A stretch of 64,000 bases of DNA, from positions 5,212,001 to 5,276,000 of the forward strand of contig NZ_JAHOOZ010000001.1 in NCBI RefSeq assembly GCF_019075875.1, written 5' to 3'. Of this stretch, positions 8,213 to 16,987 are shown piece by piece. Position numbers and translations under genes: made by a program. The DNA comes from Novosphingobium sp. G106 (GTDB lineage: Bacteria; Pseudomonadota; Alphaproteobacteria; Sphingomonadales; Sphingomonadaceae). Position 1 is the stretch's first letter; the number at the start of each line of letters is the position of its first letter. The notes under the pieces were generated by a model, which was not told the DNA's origin, ran no database searches, and was given only the letters and a program-made list of their open reading frames with translations.

Positions 8213-8977
8213 TTACCCGTAGCGACCGGTGATGTAGTCTTTAGTGCGTTCCTCTCGCGGATTGGTGAAGATCGCGGAGGTGTCGCCGTATTCGACCATG
8301 ACGCCGAGGTGGAAAAACGCCGTGCGCTGCGAAACGCGCGCGGCCTGCTGCATCGAGTGGGTGACGATGACGATCGCGTAGCGTTCCTTGAGCTCGTCGA
8401 TCAGTTCTTCGATGCGGGCCGTGGCGATCGGGTCGAGCGCCGAGCAGGGCTCGTCCATCAGGATCACCTCGGGGCTGACCGCGATGGCGCGGGCGATGCA
8501 GAGGCGCTGCTGCTGGCCGCCCGAGAGTGCGGTGCCGGCGTCGTTGAGGCGGTCCTTGACCTCGTCCCACAGGCCGGCGCGGCGCAGCGCCTTCTCGATG
8601 ATCTCGTCCATCTGCGACTTGCTGTCGGCAAGGCCGTGGATCCGCGCGCCATAGGCGACGTTCTCGTAGATCGACTTGGGGAAGGGGTTGGGCTTCTGGA
8701 ACACCATGCCGACACGGGCGCGCAGCTGGACCACGTCCATGCCGCTTTCGTAGATATCCTCGCCGTCGAGCTTGATGTGGCCTTCGACGCGGCAGCTCGG
8801 GATCGTGTCGTTCATGCGGTTCAAGGTCCGCAGAAAAGTCGATTTTCCACAGCCCGAGGGACCGATGAAAGCGGTGACGATGCCCGCGTCGATATCGATC
8901 GAAACGCTGTCGATGGCCTTCTTCGGGCCATAGAACACGTCGACGTCGCGGGCTGAGATTTTCGGGGTCGTTTCCAT
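8213..8977 (-). CDS. pstB: Phosphate ABC transporter ATP-binding protein PstB
   Basis: This 254-residue ABC ATPase energises high-affinity phosphate import. Walker A is 'GPSGCGKST' (39-47), the Q-loop is 'VFQKPNPFP', the ABC signature is 'LSGGQQQRL' (151-159), Walker B is 'VILMDEP' (171-177) followed by 'CSALDP', and the switch histidine is in 'VTHSMQQA'. 'QKPNPFP' and 'CSALDPIAT' are PstB hallmarks. Only two bases separate it from pstA upstream, and 12 bases separate it from phoU downstream. Confidence 0.98.
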   Translation of the reverse strand: METTPKISARDVDVFYGPKKAIDSVSIDIDAGIVTAFIGPSGCGKSTFLRTLNRMNDTIPSCRVEGHIKLDGEDIYESGMDVVQLRARVGMVFQKPNPFPKSIYENVAYGARIHGLADSKSQMDEIIEKALRRAGLWDEVKDRLNDAGTALSGGQQQRLCIARAIAVSPEVILMDEPCSALDPIATARIEELIDELKERYAIVIVTHSMQQAARVSQRTAFFHLGVMVEYGDTSAIFTNPREERTKDYITGRYG

Positions 8978-8979
8978 GT

Positions 8980-9864
8980 CTACCAGCGGGTCTCGAACTT
9001 GTTGCGAAGATAAATGGCGAGACCATTCATCGCCAGGAGGAAGATCAGCAGCACGATGATAGCGGCTGAGGTGTTCTGCACGAAGCCGGGGTCGATTTCG
9101 TCAGACCACAGAAATATCTGCATCGGCAGGACGCTCGATGGGTCGGTCACACCGCCCGGCGGGGTCGAGACGAAAGCGCGCATGCCGATCATCAGCAACG
9201 GTGCGGTCTCGCCCAGCGCGCGGGCCATGCCGATGATCGTGCCGGTGAGAATGCCGGGCAGGGCGAGCGGCAGGACGTGGTGGAACACCGTCTGCACCGG
9301 GCTCGCGCCGACCGCCAGCGCGGCGTCGCGGATCGAGGGCGGCACCGCCTTGATCGCGTTGCGGCCTGAGATGACGATGACCGGCATGGTCATCAGTGCC
9401 AGGGTCAGGCCGCCGACCAGCGGCGACGAGCGCGGCAGGTGCGCAAGATTGATGAACACCGCGAGGCCGAGCAGGCCGAAGATGATCGAGGGCACCGCGG
9501 CAAGGTTGTTGATCGAAACCTCGACCCATTCGGTCCAGCGCGCCTTGGGGGCGAATTCCTCGAGATAGATCGCCGCCAGCACGCCCATCGGGAACGATAG
9601 AGCCAGCGTCACCAGCATCGTCAGGAAGGAACCCTTGACCGCGCTCCACACGCCGGCCGTGGCCGGCTCGGTCGAATCCGAGCCGGTGATGAAGCTCCAA
9701 CTGAGGCCGGCCAGCCCGTTCTTCGCCATGGTGAAGAGCAGGAAGACAAGAAACAGCAGCGAGATGACGATAGCGGCCAGCCCGAGCAGGCGAAAGCGGC
9801 GCTCGGCGGCGTGGCGCTTGGCCAGGCGGCGCGTCCAGGCCTTGGATTGCCAGGTGTCACTCAT
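8980..9864 (-). CDS. pstA: Phosphate ABC transporter permease PstA
   Basis: This 294-residue inner-membrane permease has about six transmembrane segments. The first is near 27-48 ('[19 protein letters not shown]'), and the permease loop containing '[21 protein letters not shown]' (the EAA-type motif that docks PstB) lies near 180-200. Many alphaproteobacterial PstA proteins carry a long N-terminal extension. This one is of the short, E. coli-like size. It overlaps the end of pstC by 8 bases, consistent with coupled translation of the two permease subunits. Confidence 0.95.
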   Translation of the reverse strand: MSDTWQSKAWTRRLAKRHAAERRFRLLGLAAIVISLLFLVFLLFTMAKNGLAGLSWSFITGSDSTEPATAGVWSAVKGSFLTMLVTLALSFPMGVLAAIYLEEFAPKARWTEWVEVSINNLAAVPSIIFGLLGLAVFINLAHLPRSSPLVGGLTLALMTMPVIVISGRNAIKAVPPSIRDAALAVGASPVQTVFHHVLPLALPGILTGTIIGMARALGETAPLLMIGMRAFVSTPPGGVTDPSSVLPMQIFLWSDEIDPGFVQNTSAAIIVLLIFLLAMNGLAIYLRNKFETRW

Positions 9865-11221
9865 AAGCTTCCCGGAACCGCTTGACGACGCGCAGGGCGA
9901 CGATGTTGAGGATGAGGGTGATGACGAACAGGACGAGGCCCAGCGCGAAGGCCGACAGCGTCTTGGGGCTGTTGAACTCCTGATCGCCGGTCAGCAGCTG
10001 GACGATCTGGTAGGTCACCGTCGTCATGGAATCGAACGGGTTGGCCGAGAGCCGCGCGGCGGCGCCGGCGGCCATGACCACGATCATCGTCTCGCCGATC
10101 GCGCGGCTGACCGCGAGCATCACGCCGGCGACGATGCCAGGCAGCGCGGCCGGCATCAGCACGCGCTTGATCGTCTCGCTGTTGGTGGCGCCCATCGCCA
10201 GGCTGCCGTCGCGCATCGCCTGCGGCACCGCGGCGAAGCTGTCGTCGGCCATCGAGGAGACGAAGGGGATGATCATCACGCCCATGACAAGGCCCGCGGC
10301 GAGCGCGCTCTCGGTCGAGGGATTGGCCTGGCCGAGCGCGCCGGCGAAGTCGCGGACCATCGGCGCCACGGTCAGCGCGGCGAAGTAGCCGTAGACCACG
10401 GTGGGGATGCCGGCGAGGATCTCGAGAATTGGTTTCAGGATCTTGCGCGTATTCGGCTTGGCATATTGCGTCAGGTAGACCGCGCTCATCAGCCCGAGCG
10501 GGATGGCGATGACCATGGCGATGATCGCGCCGATATAGATCGTGCCCCAGAACAGCGGCACCGCACCGAAATCCGCGCCGACGGCGGCGTCCTTGGGCGA
10601 CCAGTGCGTGCCGGTGAGGAAGTCGATCGGCGAGATCTGGCTGAAGAACAGCCCGGTCTCGTAAAGCAGCGAGAGGATGATGCCGATCGTGGTCAGGATC
10701 GCGACCAGCGAAGCGAGCAACAGGAGGAACATCACCACGCGCTCGGTCTTCGTGCGCGCCGGGAAGGTGCCGCGGACGCGGGTGAAGCCATAGCCGCCGC
10801 CGGCGAAAGCCAGGATCAGCGTCAGCACGCCGCCGATCAGCGAATAGCGCATCTCGGCCGCGCGAAGCGGCACGGCGAACTCGGTGGCCAGCGGGTTGAA
10901 AGCGGCTGCGCCGGGGTTTTTCGTGAGCGACCAGGCTTCGGACATGACCGCCTGGCGGTCCATGTCGAGCGCCGGAAGCTTGGCGGCGATCGGCTGGGCC
11001 AGCACCGCGGATTCGACCAGCCCGGGCATAATCGCGCTCCAGACCAGCCACGCGACCAATGCCGGCACGATGATCCACAGCGCCATATGCCAGCCGTGAT
11101 AGCCCGGCATCGAATGCAGCGAGCCGCGGCCCGTATAGAGCAACCTGGCCTTGGACCGCGCGGCGAACCAGCCGACGAGGCCCAAGGCCAAGATCGCCAC
11201 GAGGACGATATTGGAAGTCAT
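9857..11221 (-). CDS. pstC: Phosphate ABC transporter permease PstC (long form)
   Basis: This 454-residue permease pairs with PstA. The C-terminal about 290 residues are the conserved membrane domain, with 'IPTVVYGYFAALTVAPMVRD' and the EAA loop 'RDGSLAMGATNSETIKRVLMP'. The N-terminal about 150 residues form the extra region found in many alphaproteobacterial PstC proteins (PstC_N type), with membrane segments near the start ('IVLVAILALGLVGWFAA') and at about 45-63. E. coli PstC, at 319 residues, lacks this. The gene starts 49 bases after the pstS stop and overlaps pstA by 8 bases. Confidence 0.95.
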   Translation of the reverse strand: MTSNIVLVAILALGLVGWFAARSKARLLYTGRGSLHSMPGYHGWHMALWIIVPALVAWLVWSAIMPGLVESAVLAQPIAAKLPALDMDRQAVMSEAWSLTKNPGAAAFNPLATEFAVPLRAAEMRYSLIGGVLTLILAFAGGGYGFTRVRGTFPARTKTERVVMFLLLLASLVAILTTIGIILSLLYETGLFFSQISPIDFLTGTHWSPKDAAVGADFGAVPLFWGTIYIGAIIAMVIAIPLGLMSAVYLTQYAKPNTRKILKPILEILAGIPTVVYGYFAALTVAPMVRDFAGALGQANPSTESALAAGLVMGVMIIPFVSSMADDSFAAVPQAMRDGSLAMGATNSETIKRVLMPAALPGIVAGVMLAVSRAIGETMIVVMAAGAAARLSANPFDSMTTVTYQIVQLLTGDQEFNSPKTLSAFALGLVLFVITLILNIVALRVVKRFREAYE

Positions 11222-11270
11222 TTTTGATCGGTCACTTGTACCAGCAGGTCACCCGCGACCCCGCCGGACC

Positions 11271-12323
11271 TCACTTGAGGCCCGCGGGATCCATCACCGT
11301 CATCTTGGCGGCGATGTCGGCGCTCTTGGTGCGGACGTCCTCCGGAGCAATGACCATGCCCTTGGCCTTGAGGTAGCCATCAGGCCCCCAGGACTTGGCC
11401 CACTCGGCGACGTAGTCCGACAGGCCCTTGATCGCGTTCAGGTGCGCCTTCTTGACGTAGATGAAGAGCGGACGCGCACCCGGATAGGAGAAGTCCGAGA
11501 TCGTCGCATAGGTCGGTTCGATGCCCGACATCGTGATGCCCTTCAGCTTGTCCATGTTCTCTTCGAGGAACGAGTAGCCGAAGATGCCGATCGCTTTTGG
11601 GTTCTGCGAGATCTTCTGGACGATCAGGTTGTCGTTCTCACCCGAATCGACATAGGCGCCGTCGTCGCGGATTTCGGTGCAGACCTTCTTGTGCTGGTCT
11701 TCGTTGCTGGCCTTCAGCGCCTTCATCGCCTCGTCGGTGTCGCAGCCCTTGGTCAGGATCAGTTCCTGCAGCGCGTCGCGCGTGCCCGAGGTCGAGGGCG
11801 GGCCATAGACCAGGATCGGGATCGCCGGCAGGGCGGGGTTGACGTCCTTCCAGACCTTGGCGGTGTTGGGCTTGCCGAACGGATTGGCGGCGAGCGCCTT
11901 GTATATGTCGGTCGGGGTCAGCGCCATGCCGGGGCCGCCCTTGCCTTCGGCGAAGGCGATACCGTCGAGGCCGACCTGGATCTCGACGATCTCGGTCACG
12001 CCGTTCTTCTTGCATTCCTCGAATTCGGATTTCTTGATCCGGCGCGAGGCGTCCTCGATGTCGGGATGGCCAGCGCCGACGCCGGCGCAGAACAGCTTCA
12101 TGCCCGCGCCAGTGCCGGTCGATTCGATGACCGGCGACTTGCCGCCGGCCTTGCCGACCTGCTCGGCTATGGCCGTGGCGAAGGGATAGACGGTCGAGGA
12201 GCCCACGGCGCGGACGAAATCGCGCGATCCCGCCTGGGAACCACCACCCGAGCCGCCACAGGCGGAAAGAGCGATAGCGAGCGCCGGAACGGCGACAATC
12301 GAAAGATTACGGATGGCGCGCAT
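11271..12323 (-). CDS. pstS: Phosphate-binding lipoprotein PstS
   Basis: This 350-residue periplasmic phosphate-binding protein carries a lipoprotein signal: a hydrophobic stretch ending in the lipobox 'ALSAC' with Cys22 as the lipidation site, then a Gly/Ser linker. Mature motifs are 'VGSSTVYPFATAIAEQVGK', 'ESTGTGAGMKLFCAGVG' and 'YGPPSTSGTRDALQEL', the loops that bind phosphate. It delivers phosphate to PstCAB. It opens the pst operon, and 47 bases upstream of its ATG begin three 11-bp-phased Pho half-sites (12370-12397), so PhoB control is well supported. Confidence 0.96.
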   Translation of the reverse strand: MRAIRNLSIVAVPALAIALSACGGSGGGSQAGSRDFVRAVGSSTVYPFATAIAEQVGKAGGKSPVIESTGTGAGMKLFCAGVGAGHPDIEDASRRIKKSEFEECKKNGVTEIVEIQVGLDGIAFAEGKGGPGMALTPTDIYKALAANPFGKPNTAKVWKDVNPALPAIPILVYGPPSTSGTRDALQELILTKGCDTDEAMKALKASNEDQHKKVCTEIRDDGAYVDSGENDNLIVQKISQNPKAIGIFGYSFLEENMDKLKGITMSGIEPTYATISDFSYPGARPLFIYVKKAHLNAIKGLSDYVAEWAKSWGPDGYLKAKGMVIAPEDVRTKSADIAAKMTVMDPAGLK

Positions 12324-12369
12324 GATTAACCCCTTCGCTCCTGTTATGGGTGGCTCCTATTGGCCTTAA

Positions 12370-12397
12370 ATGACAGTTCGATGACAATTCGATGACG
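12370..12397 (-). promoter_or_regulatory. Pho box (three 11-bp-phased repeats) of pstS
   Basis: Read on the minus strand there are three copies of a GTCAT-type half-site, the central one TTGTCATCGAA. On the plus strand they appear as ATGAC at 12370, 12381 and 12392, exactly 11 bases apart. This matches the known PhoB target (CTGTCAT half-sites spaced by 11). The site sits 47 bases upstream of the pstS start codon, the right place for activation. Confidence 0.85.
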
Positions 12398-12544
12398 CAT
12401 CGTCGAAGCATTGTGGAGGGACGGCCCAGACCGACGCAATTGCGTCGTGCCAGCGGCAAAAAAGTCTGGCGAGCGATATCGCGCCGCCGACTGGCCCGGG
12501 TCCCGTGGAGGGAGCGGGCAGAAAACGGAGCGCGATTCGCGTCA

Positions 12545-13957
12545 TCAGAAATCCAGCTGGGCGCGCATGCCGAAGGCATCGGCCGAATAGTTGGGATCGC
12601 CGGCTGCCTTCACCGCGGCGCCGTTCAGCCAGATATGGCCATAGTTGGCGATGAAGCGGACGTAGTCCATCGGAATCCAGATCAGCGAGAGGGCGGCGAT
12701 CTGCTGGCGCCCGCCGTTGAGACCGGCGTCGGTCAGGTCGATCGTGTCATAGCGCGCGTTGATCTGGAATGCGCCGAGGCCGCCGTCGCCGACCGGATGC
12801 TTCGGCTTGATCCGGTCGTAGACACCGGCCTTGTAGGCGGTCTCGTCGTCGGTCAGCAGCAGCCCGACTTCGGCATAGCCGCCCCAGAACGTTGGGTCGG
12901 GCAGGCCGGGGCGCAGCGACGTCAGCATGTGGCCTTCCGCCGTGGCGTGGAAGCGGCCGGAGATATAGGCGAGTTCGGCGCCGAAGTTCCGCTCGCCGGT
13001 GGCAACGAAGGAGCCGGTATCGACCAGCCGGGCGTCGGTGGTGTGGAGGAACGGCCGGGTGCTGTAGCGCACGCTCGTAGTCGAGCCGTTGAGGTCGCGA
13101 TAATGGGCGGAGGCGCCGATGTGCAGCGTCCCGTCGCCCAGCTTGGGCATGAAGACGATGCGCCCGTCGACGCTCCAGTTCTTGGCGGTATCCGCGTTCA
13201 GGCTGGCGAGGTCGTCGGTGAAGACGCCGGCCTGGATGACGACCTTGTCGTTTGCATAGGTTCCGCTGACGCCCAGGCGTCGCTCGAAATTGAAAGCGCT
13301 GCTGAAGCTGGTCCGCTCCATCTGGCTGGTGAGCAGGTCCGATGTCAGTTCATCGAGCCCCCAGAACGGTTTGTGCTGCCCGACGGTGAGCGTCAGGTTG
13401 GCAGTGGGCTTATAGAACAGGTAGACGTCGGTGAGGTTCACGCTGGAGGCCGCAAGATCCGCTTCGAAACGGTACCCGAACCCTCCGGGCATCGTCCCGT
13501 CGAAACCCAGGTAGAAGCGTCGAAGCTCGCTGGATACGCCGAGATGGCTGTTGTCATTGGCGCCGGCGGTGAGTCCCTTGGGGGCACTGATTCCGCCGAT
13601 GTCCGTCTGGATGCGGCCGCGTGGCTTGAAGCTCCAGCCACCGTCGGCGGAAACGATCTCGGGCGCGCCCTTCCAGTTGACCTTGACCGGCGGCGCCTTG
13701 GCCGCGGCGGCGGTGGCCGTGGTTGCAGCCGAAGTCGCACTGGCCGCGGCCTGGGTCGCCGCGTCGGCCTTGGCGTTGGCGGCGTTGAGCTGCGCCTCGA
13801 GACTGTCGATCCGTTCCGCCATGCGCTGCATCTGCGCGCGCATCGTCGCCAGCTCCTGCTGGACCGCGGCATTGTCGGCCGACTGGGCCTGGGCCGGAAG
13901 CGCCCAACCCAGCGCGACGACGAGCGCCGAAGCCGAGACGAGTCTTGCGTTGCTCAT
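12545..13957 (-). CDS. OprO/OprP-type phosphate-selective porin
   Basis: This 470-residue outer-membrane protein has a signal peptide (about 1-24, ending 'ALPAQAQ') and a short coiled-coil ('MRAQMQRMAERIDSLEAQLNAANAKA', given here by its core 'MQRMAERIDSLEAQL'). A region rich in Ala, Thr and Lys and a beta-barrel of the phosphate-selective porin O/P family follow. Barrel hallmarks include 'FKPRGRIQTDIGG', 'RRFYLGFDGTMPGGFGYRFE', 'LTVGQHKPFWGLDE' and the terminal strand 'FGMRAQLDF' with a C-terminal Phe. I take the ATG at 13957, after AAGGGGAT, rather than one at 14068. Its position between phoR and pstS, with a phased Pho box upstream, supports phosphate or polyphosphate uptake across the outer membrane. 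Selectivity itself is not proven. Confidence 0.9.
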   Translation of the reverse strand: MSNARLVSASALVVALGWALPAQAQSADNAAVQQELATMRAQMQRMAERIDSLEAQLNAANAKADAATQAAASATSAATTATAAAAKAPPVKVNWKGAPEIVSADGGWSFKPRGRIQTDIGGISAPKGLTAGANDNSHLGVSSELRRFYLGFDGTMPGGFGYRFEADLAASSVNLTDVYLFYKPTANLTLTVGQHKPFWGLDELTSDLLTSQMERTSFSSAFNFERRLGVSGTYANDKVVIQAGVFTDDLASLNADTAKNWSVDGRIVFMPKLGDGTLHIGASAHYRDLNGSTTSVRYSTRPFLHTTDARLVDTGSFVATGERNFGAELAYISGRFHATAEGHMLTSLRPGLPDPTFWGGYAEVGLLLTDDETAYKAGVYDRIKPKHPVGDGGLGAFQINARYDTIDLTDAGLNGGRQQIAALSLIWIPMDYVRFIANYGHIWLNGAAVKAAGDPNYSADAFGMRAQLDF

Positions 13958-14196
13958 AATGCCATCCCCTTTGACACTTCGTGGTCGCGTAGCCCCAGGC
14001 TGGCTGCTCTTCTCGTCGGGCTGCCCCCGCGCTCGGTCCGAACTTCGGTCGGAGTCCCGCCGCTTCACCTCAGTGACATACGAAATTACAAAGCCGCAAT
14101 ACTTCCGTGCCGTTGATCTGTTATATCCTCGCGGCTGGAACGCTCGGCGCCGTGCAGGCGCCTGTCACCTATTGCGTGCCGCGAATACCCGCAAGG

Positions 14197-14233
14197 TGAC
14201 TTTTATTTGACCGAAAAATTTCACTAAGATGAC
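14197..14233 (-). promoter_or_regulatory. Putative Pho box of the porin gene
   Basis: TGAC (GTCA on the minus strand) occurs at 14197, 14208 and 14230, a degenerate copy (TTTC) falls at 14219, and all four are in 11-bp register. The stretch lies in the 318-base gap between the phoR stop and the porin start, about 240 bases upstream of the porin ATG. The phasing is as in the pstS Pho box; the distance implies a long leader or a promoter nearer the site. Confidence 0.55.
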
Positions 14234-14275
14234 GGAATCGGGTGGTTCGCCGCAACCGCAGCAGGATTGGCCGCG

Positions 14276-15262
14276 CTAGTCCTTCCGCAGCGGCAGCATC
14301 ATCGAGGCGGTAGTGCCCTCGCCGAGTCGCGTGGTGATGTCGAACCGGCCGCGGTGGCGCTCGACGATATGTTTGACGATCGACAGGCCAAGCCCGGTTC
14401 CGCCCGCGGCGCGGCTGCGGCTGGTATTGGCGCGATAGAAGCGCTCGGTCAGGCGCGGGAGGTGCTCGGGGGCTATGCCTTCGCCTTCGTCCTTGACCGC
14501 GATCGCGAGCCAGCCCGTCGCCGTCGCTTCCAGCGAGACCGTGACCAGGCCGCCGGCCTTGCCGTACTTGCGTGCATTGTCGATGAGATTGCGGATGACC
14601 TGCGCCATCTGGCCACGATCGCCCGCGATGATCGCGCTTTCGCAATTGGCCGTGACGGTGACCTCGGCCCCTTCGCGGAATTCGCCCGCGACCTCGCGCG
14701 CCAGCGTTGCCATGTCGATGTCGTCGGACGGTACCTCGTGCTTCACCGCCTCGATCCGCGACAGCGACATCAGGTCCTCGACCAAGGCCTGCATGCGCAG
14801 CGCCTCGTGACGGATGATGTCGAGGAAGCGCTCGCGCGTCGCCTTGTCGCCGCCAGCCTTGGGGGTCAGCAGCGTCTCGACATAGCCGATTACCGCGGCG
14901 AGCGGCGTGCGCAGCTCGTGGCTGGCATTGGCGACGAAGTCGGCGTGCGCACGCGCGGTGCTGGCCTGGACCGACAGGTCGTAGAGCGTCACCAGCCGTT
15001 CGCCCGGGCCGACGACGTGGCAGTCGATCTCCCAGACGCTGCCGCCGACCGAAAGCCCGTCGATCTTCGCTCGGCCGCCGCGCTCGTCGAGGATGACCGA
15101 CACCGCCTTAGGATTGCGGATGGCGATTCGCACGTCCTGGCTGACGATATGTGCGCCGAGCAACGACTTGGCCGCCGCATTGGCGAAAGTCACCTGGCCG
15201 CGCACGACTCCGAGCGCCGGCGTCTGGATATGTTCGAGCAAGTGGACGCCGTCGAGTGCCAT
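14276..15262 (-). CDS. phoR: Phosphate regulon sensor kinase PhoR (no membrane segment)
   Basis: This is a 328-residue histidine kinase. Residues about 5-100 look like a PAS domain ('HIQTPALGVVRGQVTFANAAA'). The H-box 'ANASHELRTPLAAVIGY' gives phosphoacceptor His115, followed by 'MQALVEDLMSLSRIE'. The ATPase domain has the N-box 'QVIRNLIDNARKYG', G1 'VKDEGEGI' and G2 'GGTGLGLSIVKHIVERH'. The match to PhoR is strong, but there is no N-terminal transmembrane hairpin, and the ATG at 15262 leaves no room for one. It must therefore sense through cytoplasmic contacts such as PhoU/PstB. It begins the phoR-porin-pst-phoUB block. Confidence 0.92.
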   Translation of the reverse strand: MALDGVHLLEHIQTPALGVVRGQVTFANAAAKSLLGAHIVSQDVRIAIRNPKAVSVILDERGGRAKIDGLSVGGSVWEIDCHVVGPGERLVTLYDLSVQASTARAHADFVANASHELRTPLAAVIGYVETLLTPKAGGDKATRERFLDIIRHEALRMQALVEDLMSLSRIEAVKHEVPSDDIDMATLAREVAGEFREGAEVTVTANCESAIIAGDRGQMAQVIRNLIDNARKYGKAGGLVTVSLEATATGWLAIAVKDEGEGIAPEHLPRLTERFYRANTSRSRAAGGTGLGLSIVKHIVERHRGRFDITTRLGEGTTASMMLPLRKD

Positions 15263-15304
15263 CAGGGAGCTTCTATCCTGTGATGCGAAGGCGTGGAAGC
15301 GTTC

Positions 15305-16912
15305 TTAGCGGCGGGACAAAATGCCCCTCAAGCGCGATCGGTCGGCCAGGATCGCTCGGGCGGCATTGTGCCCCGGTGCGCCGGTGACTCCGCCGCCGGG
15401 ATGGGTGCCCGAGCCGCACATGTAGAGCCCGCGGATCGGCGAGCGGTAGTCGCCGTGACCCAGCACCGGCCTGGCGGCCCAGAGCTGGTCTAGGCTCATC
15501 CGGCCATGGAAGATGTCGCCGCCAATCAGGCCGAACTTGCGCTCGAGGTCGAGCGGCGAGTGGATCTGGCGGGCGATCACGCTGGCGCGGAAGTTGGGCG
15601 CGTGGGCGGTGACCGTGTCGATGATCCGGTCGGCCGCCGCCTCGCGCTCGTCGTCCCAGGTGCGACCATCGGGCAATTCGGGAGCGAACTGCTGGCAGAA
15701 CAGGCTGGCGACGTGTGCGCCCGGTGGGGCGAGGCTGTCGTCGAGCGTCGAGGGGATCAGCATCTCGACGATCGGCTCGCGCGACCAGCCGAAAGCGCGG
15801 GCGTCGTCATAGGCCGCGTCCATGTAGTCGAGGCTCGGGGCGATGACGATGCCGGCGGTGTGGTGGTCGGCGAGGGCCTTGCCGGGAAGGACGGTGAAGT
15901 CGGGCAATTCGGACAAGGCGACGTTCATCCGGAAAGTGCCCGAGCCGGTCTTGTAGCTCGCGATGCGGCGGCGGAAGTCGGGATCGAGGTCCGCGGGATC
16001 GAGCATTTGCCGGAAAAGCAGCGCCGGGCCGACGTTGGCGGCGACCAATGGCGCGGCAACCAATGCGCCACCTTCGAGCCGCACGCCTGCCGCCTTGCCG
16101 TTCTCGACGACCACTTGTGTCACCGGCGTCTCGAGGCTGATCTCGACTCCGGCCTCGATGCAGGCGCTCGCCATGGCCTGGGTGATCGCGCCCATGCCGC
16201 CGATCGCATGGCCCCAGGCACCCTTTTTGCCGTTCACCTCGCCGAAGACATGGTGAAGCAGGACATAGGCCGAGCCGGGGGTCGAGACGCCGGCGTAGTT
16301 GCCGACGATCGCGTCGAAAGCGAAGGCCGACTTGATCCGATCGTCCTCGAACCATTGGTCGAGGAACTCGCGCGCAGAGAGCGTGAAGATCGCCAGCAGG
16401 TCACGCTGCGCGGCAATGTCGAGCTTGCGCAGCGGCCAGCCCTGCCGCGCCGCCGCGATCAACTCGCCGAACCCTCCGCCGGCCCTGGGCGGTATCTTCA
16501 GCGCCAGTTCGCGCAGCACGTCGGCGACCTTGCCCAGCGCTGCGTCGTAATGCGGATAGGCCTCAGCATCCCTGGCCGAGAACCGCGCGAACTCGCGGAC
16601 CGTGCTCTCGCCACCGAGCTTCAGATAGTCGTCGGCGAAAGGCAGGAAGTTCGACAGCCGCCGCTCGACGATCCGCAGGCCGCGCTCGTGCAGCCGCATG
16701 TCGGCGATCACCTTGGGCTGGAGCAGGCTGACTGTGTAGCTCGCGGTCGAATTGCGGAAGCCGGGCGCGAACTCTTCGGTCACCGCCGCGCCGCCGACCA
16801 CGGCGCGGCGCTCCAGCACGCGCACCTTCAGCCCGGCGCGCGCCAGGTAGAAGGCGCAGACCAGCCCGTTGTGCCCGCCGCCGACGATCAGCGCGTCGTA
16901 TCGCTCCGTCAC
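15305..16912 (-). CDS. Phytoene-desaturase-like NAD(P)/FAD oxidoreductase (PYROXD2-like)
   Basis: This flavoprotein of about 535 residues has the N-terminal FAD motif 'ALIVGGGHNGLVCAFYLARAG' followed by 'VLERRAVVGGAAVTEEFAPGF' and a C-terminal 'GLYMCGSGTHPGGGVTGAPG' segment, the pattern of CrtI-like and PYROXD2-like proteins. I set the start at a GTG at 16912 because AAGGGGAG lies just before it; the in-frame ATG at 16975 would add 21 residues without FAD-fold character. These proteins may act on polyenes or other hydrophobic substrates, but most sphingomonad members are uncharacterised. No carotenoid genes are adjacent. It diverges from zwf across a 75-base gap. Confidence 0.83.
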   Translation of the reverse strand: MTERYDALIVGGGHNGLVCAFYLARAGLKVRVLERRAVVGGAAVTEEFAPGFRNSTASYTVSLLQPKVIADMRLHERGLRIVERRLSNFLPFADDYLKLGGESTVREFARFSARDAEAYPHYDAALGKVADVLRELALKIPPRAGGGFGELIAAARQGWPLRKLDIAAQRDLLAIFTLSAREFLDQWFEDDRIKSAFAFDAIVGNYAGVSTPGSAYVLLHHVFGEVNGKKGAWGHAIGGMGAITQAMASACIEAGVEISLETPVTQVVVENGKAAGVRLEGGALVAAPLVAANVGPALLFRQMLDPADLDPDFRRRIASYKTGSGTFRMNVALSELPDFTVLPGKALADHHTAGIVIAPSLDYMDAAYDDARAFGWSREPIVEMLIPSTLDDSLAPPGAHVASLFCQQFAPELPDGRTWDDEREAAADRIIDTVTAHAPNFRASVIARQIHSPLDLERKFGLIGGDIFHGRMSLDQLWAARPVLGHGDYRSPIRGLYMCGSGTHPGGGVTGAPGHNAARAILADRSRLRGILSRR

Positions 16913-16987
16913 CCCAGCTCCCCTTGCCGTGCTATGCTGCGTATGCGAAACAACACATTCCCGGTCCTCACCCAAGGAGAATCACCG

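Noticed and set aside
9635..11227. A 530-codon plus-strand frame across pstA and pstC
   Set aside because: It is antisense to two certain permease genes and its product is Arg/His/Asp-rich without any domain, typical of reverse frames in high-GC DNA.
14074..14092. Possible second Pho box close to the porin start
   Set aside because: The two half-sites are 12, not 11, bases apart and one of them is degenerate.
15506..16987. Long N-terminal extension of the zwf frame
   Set aside because: The extra about 490 residues are antisense to the flavoprotein at 15305-16912; the true zwf start has AAGGAG before ATG 16988.
16913..16987. A regulator site (HexR type) in the zwf promoter
   Set aside because: I saw no palindrome of the expected form in the 75-base divergent gap.
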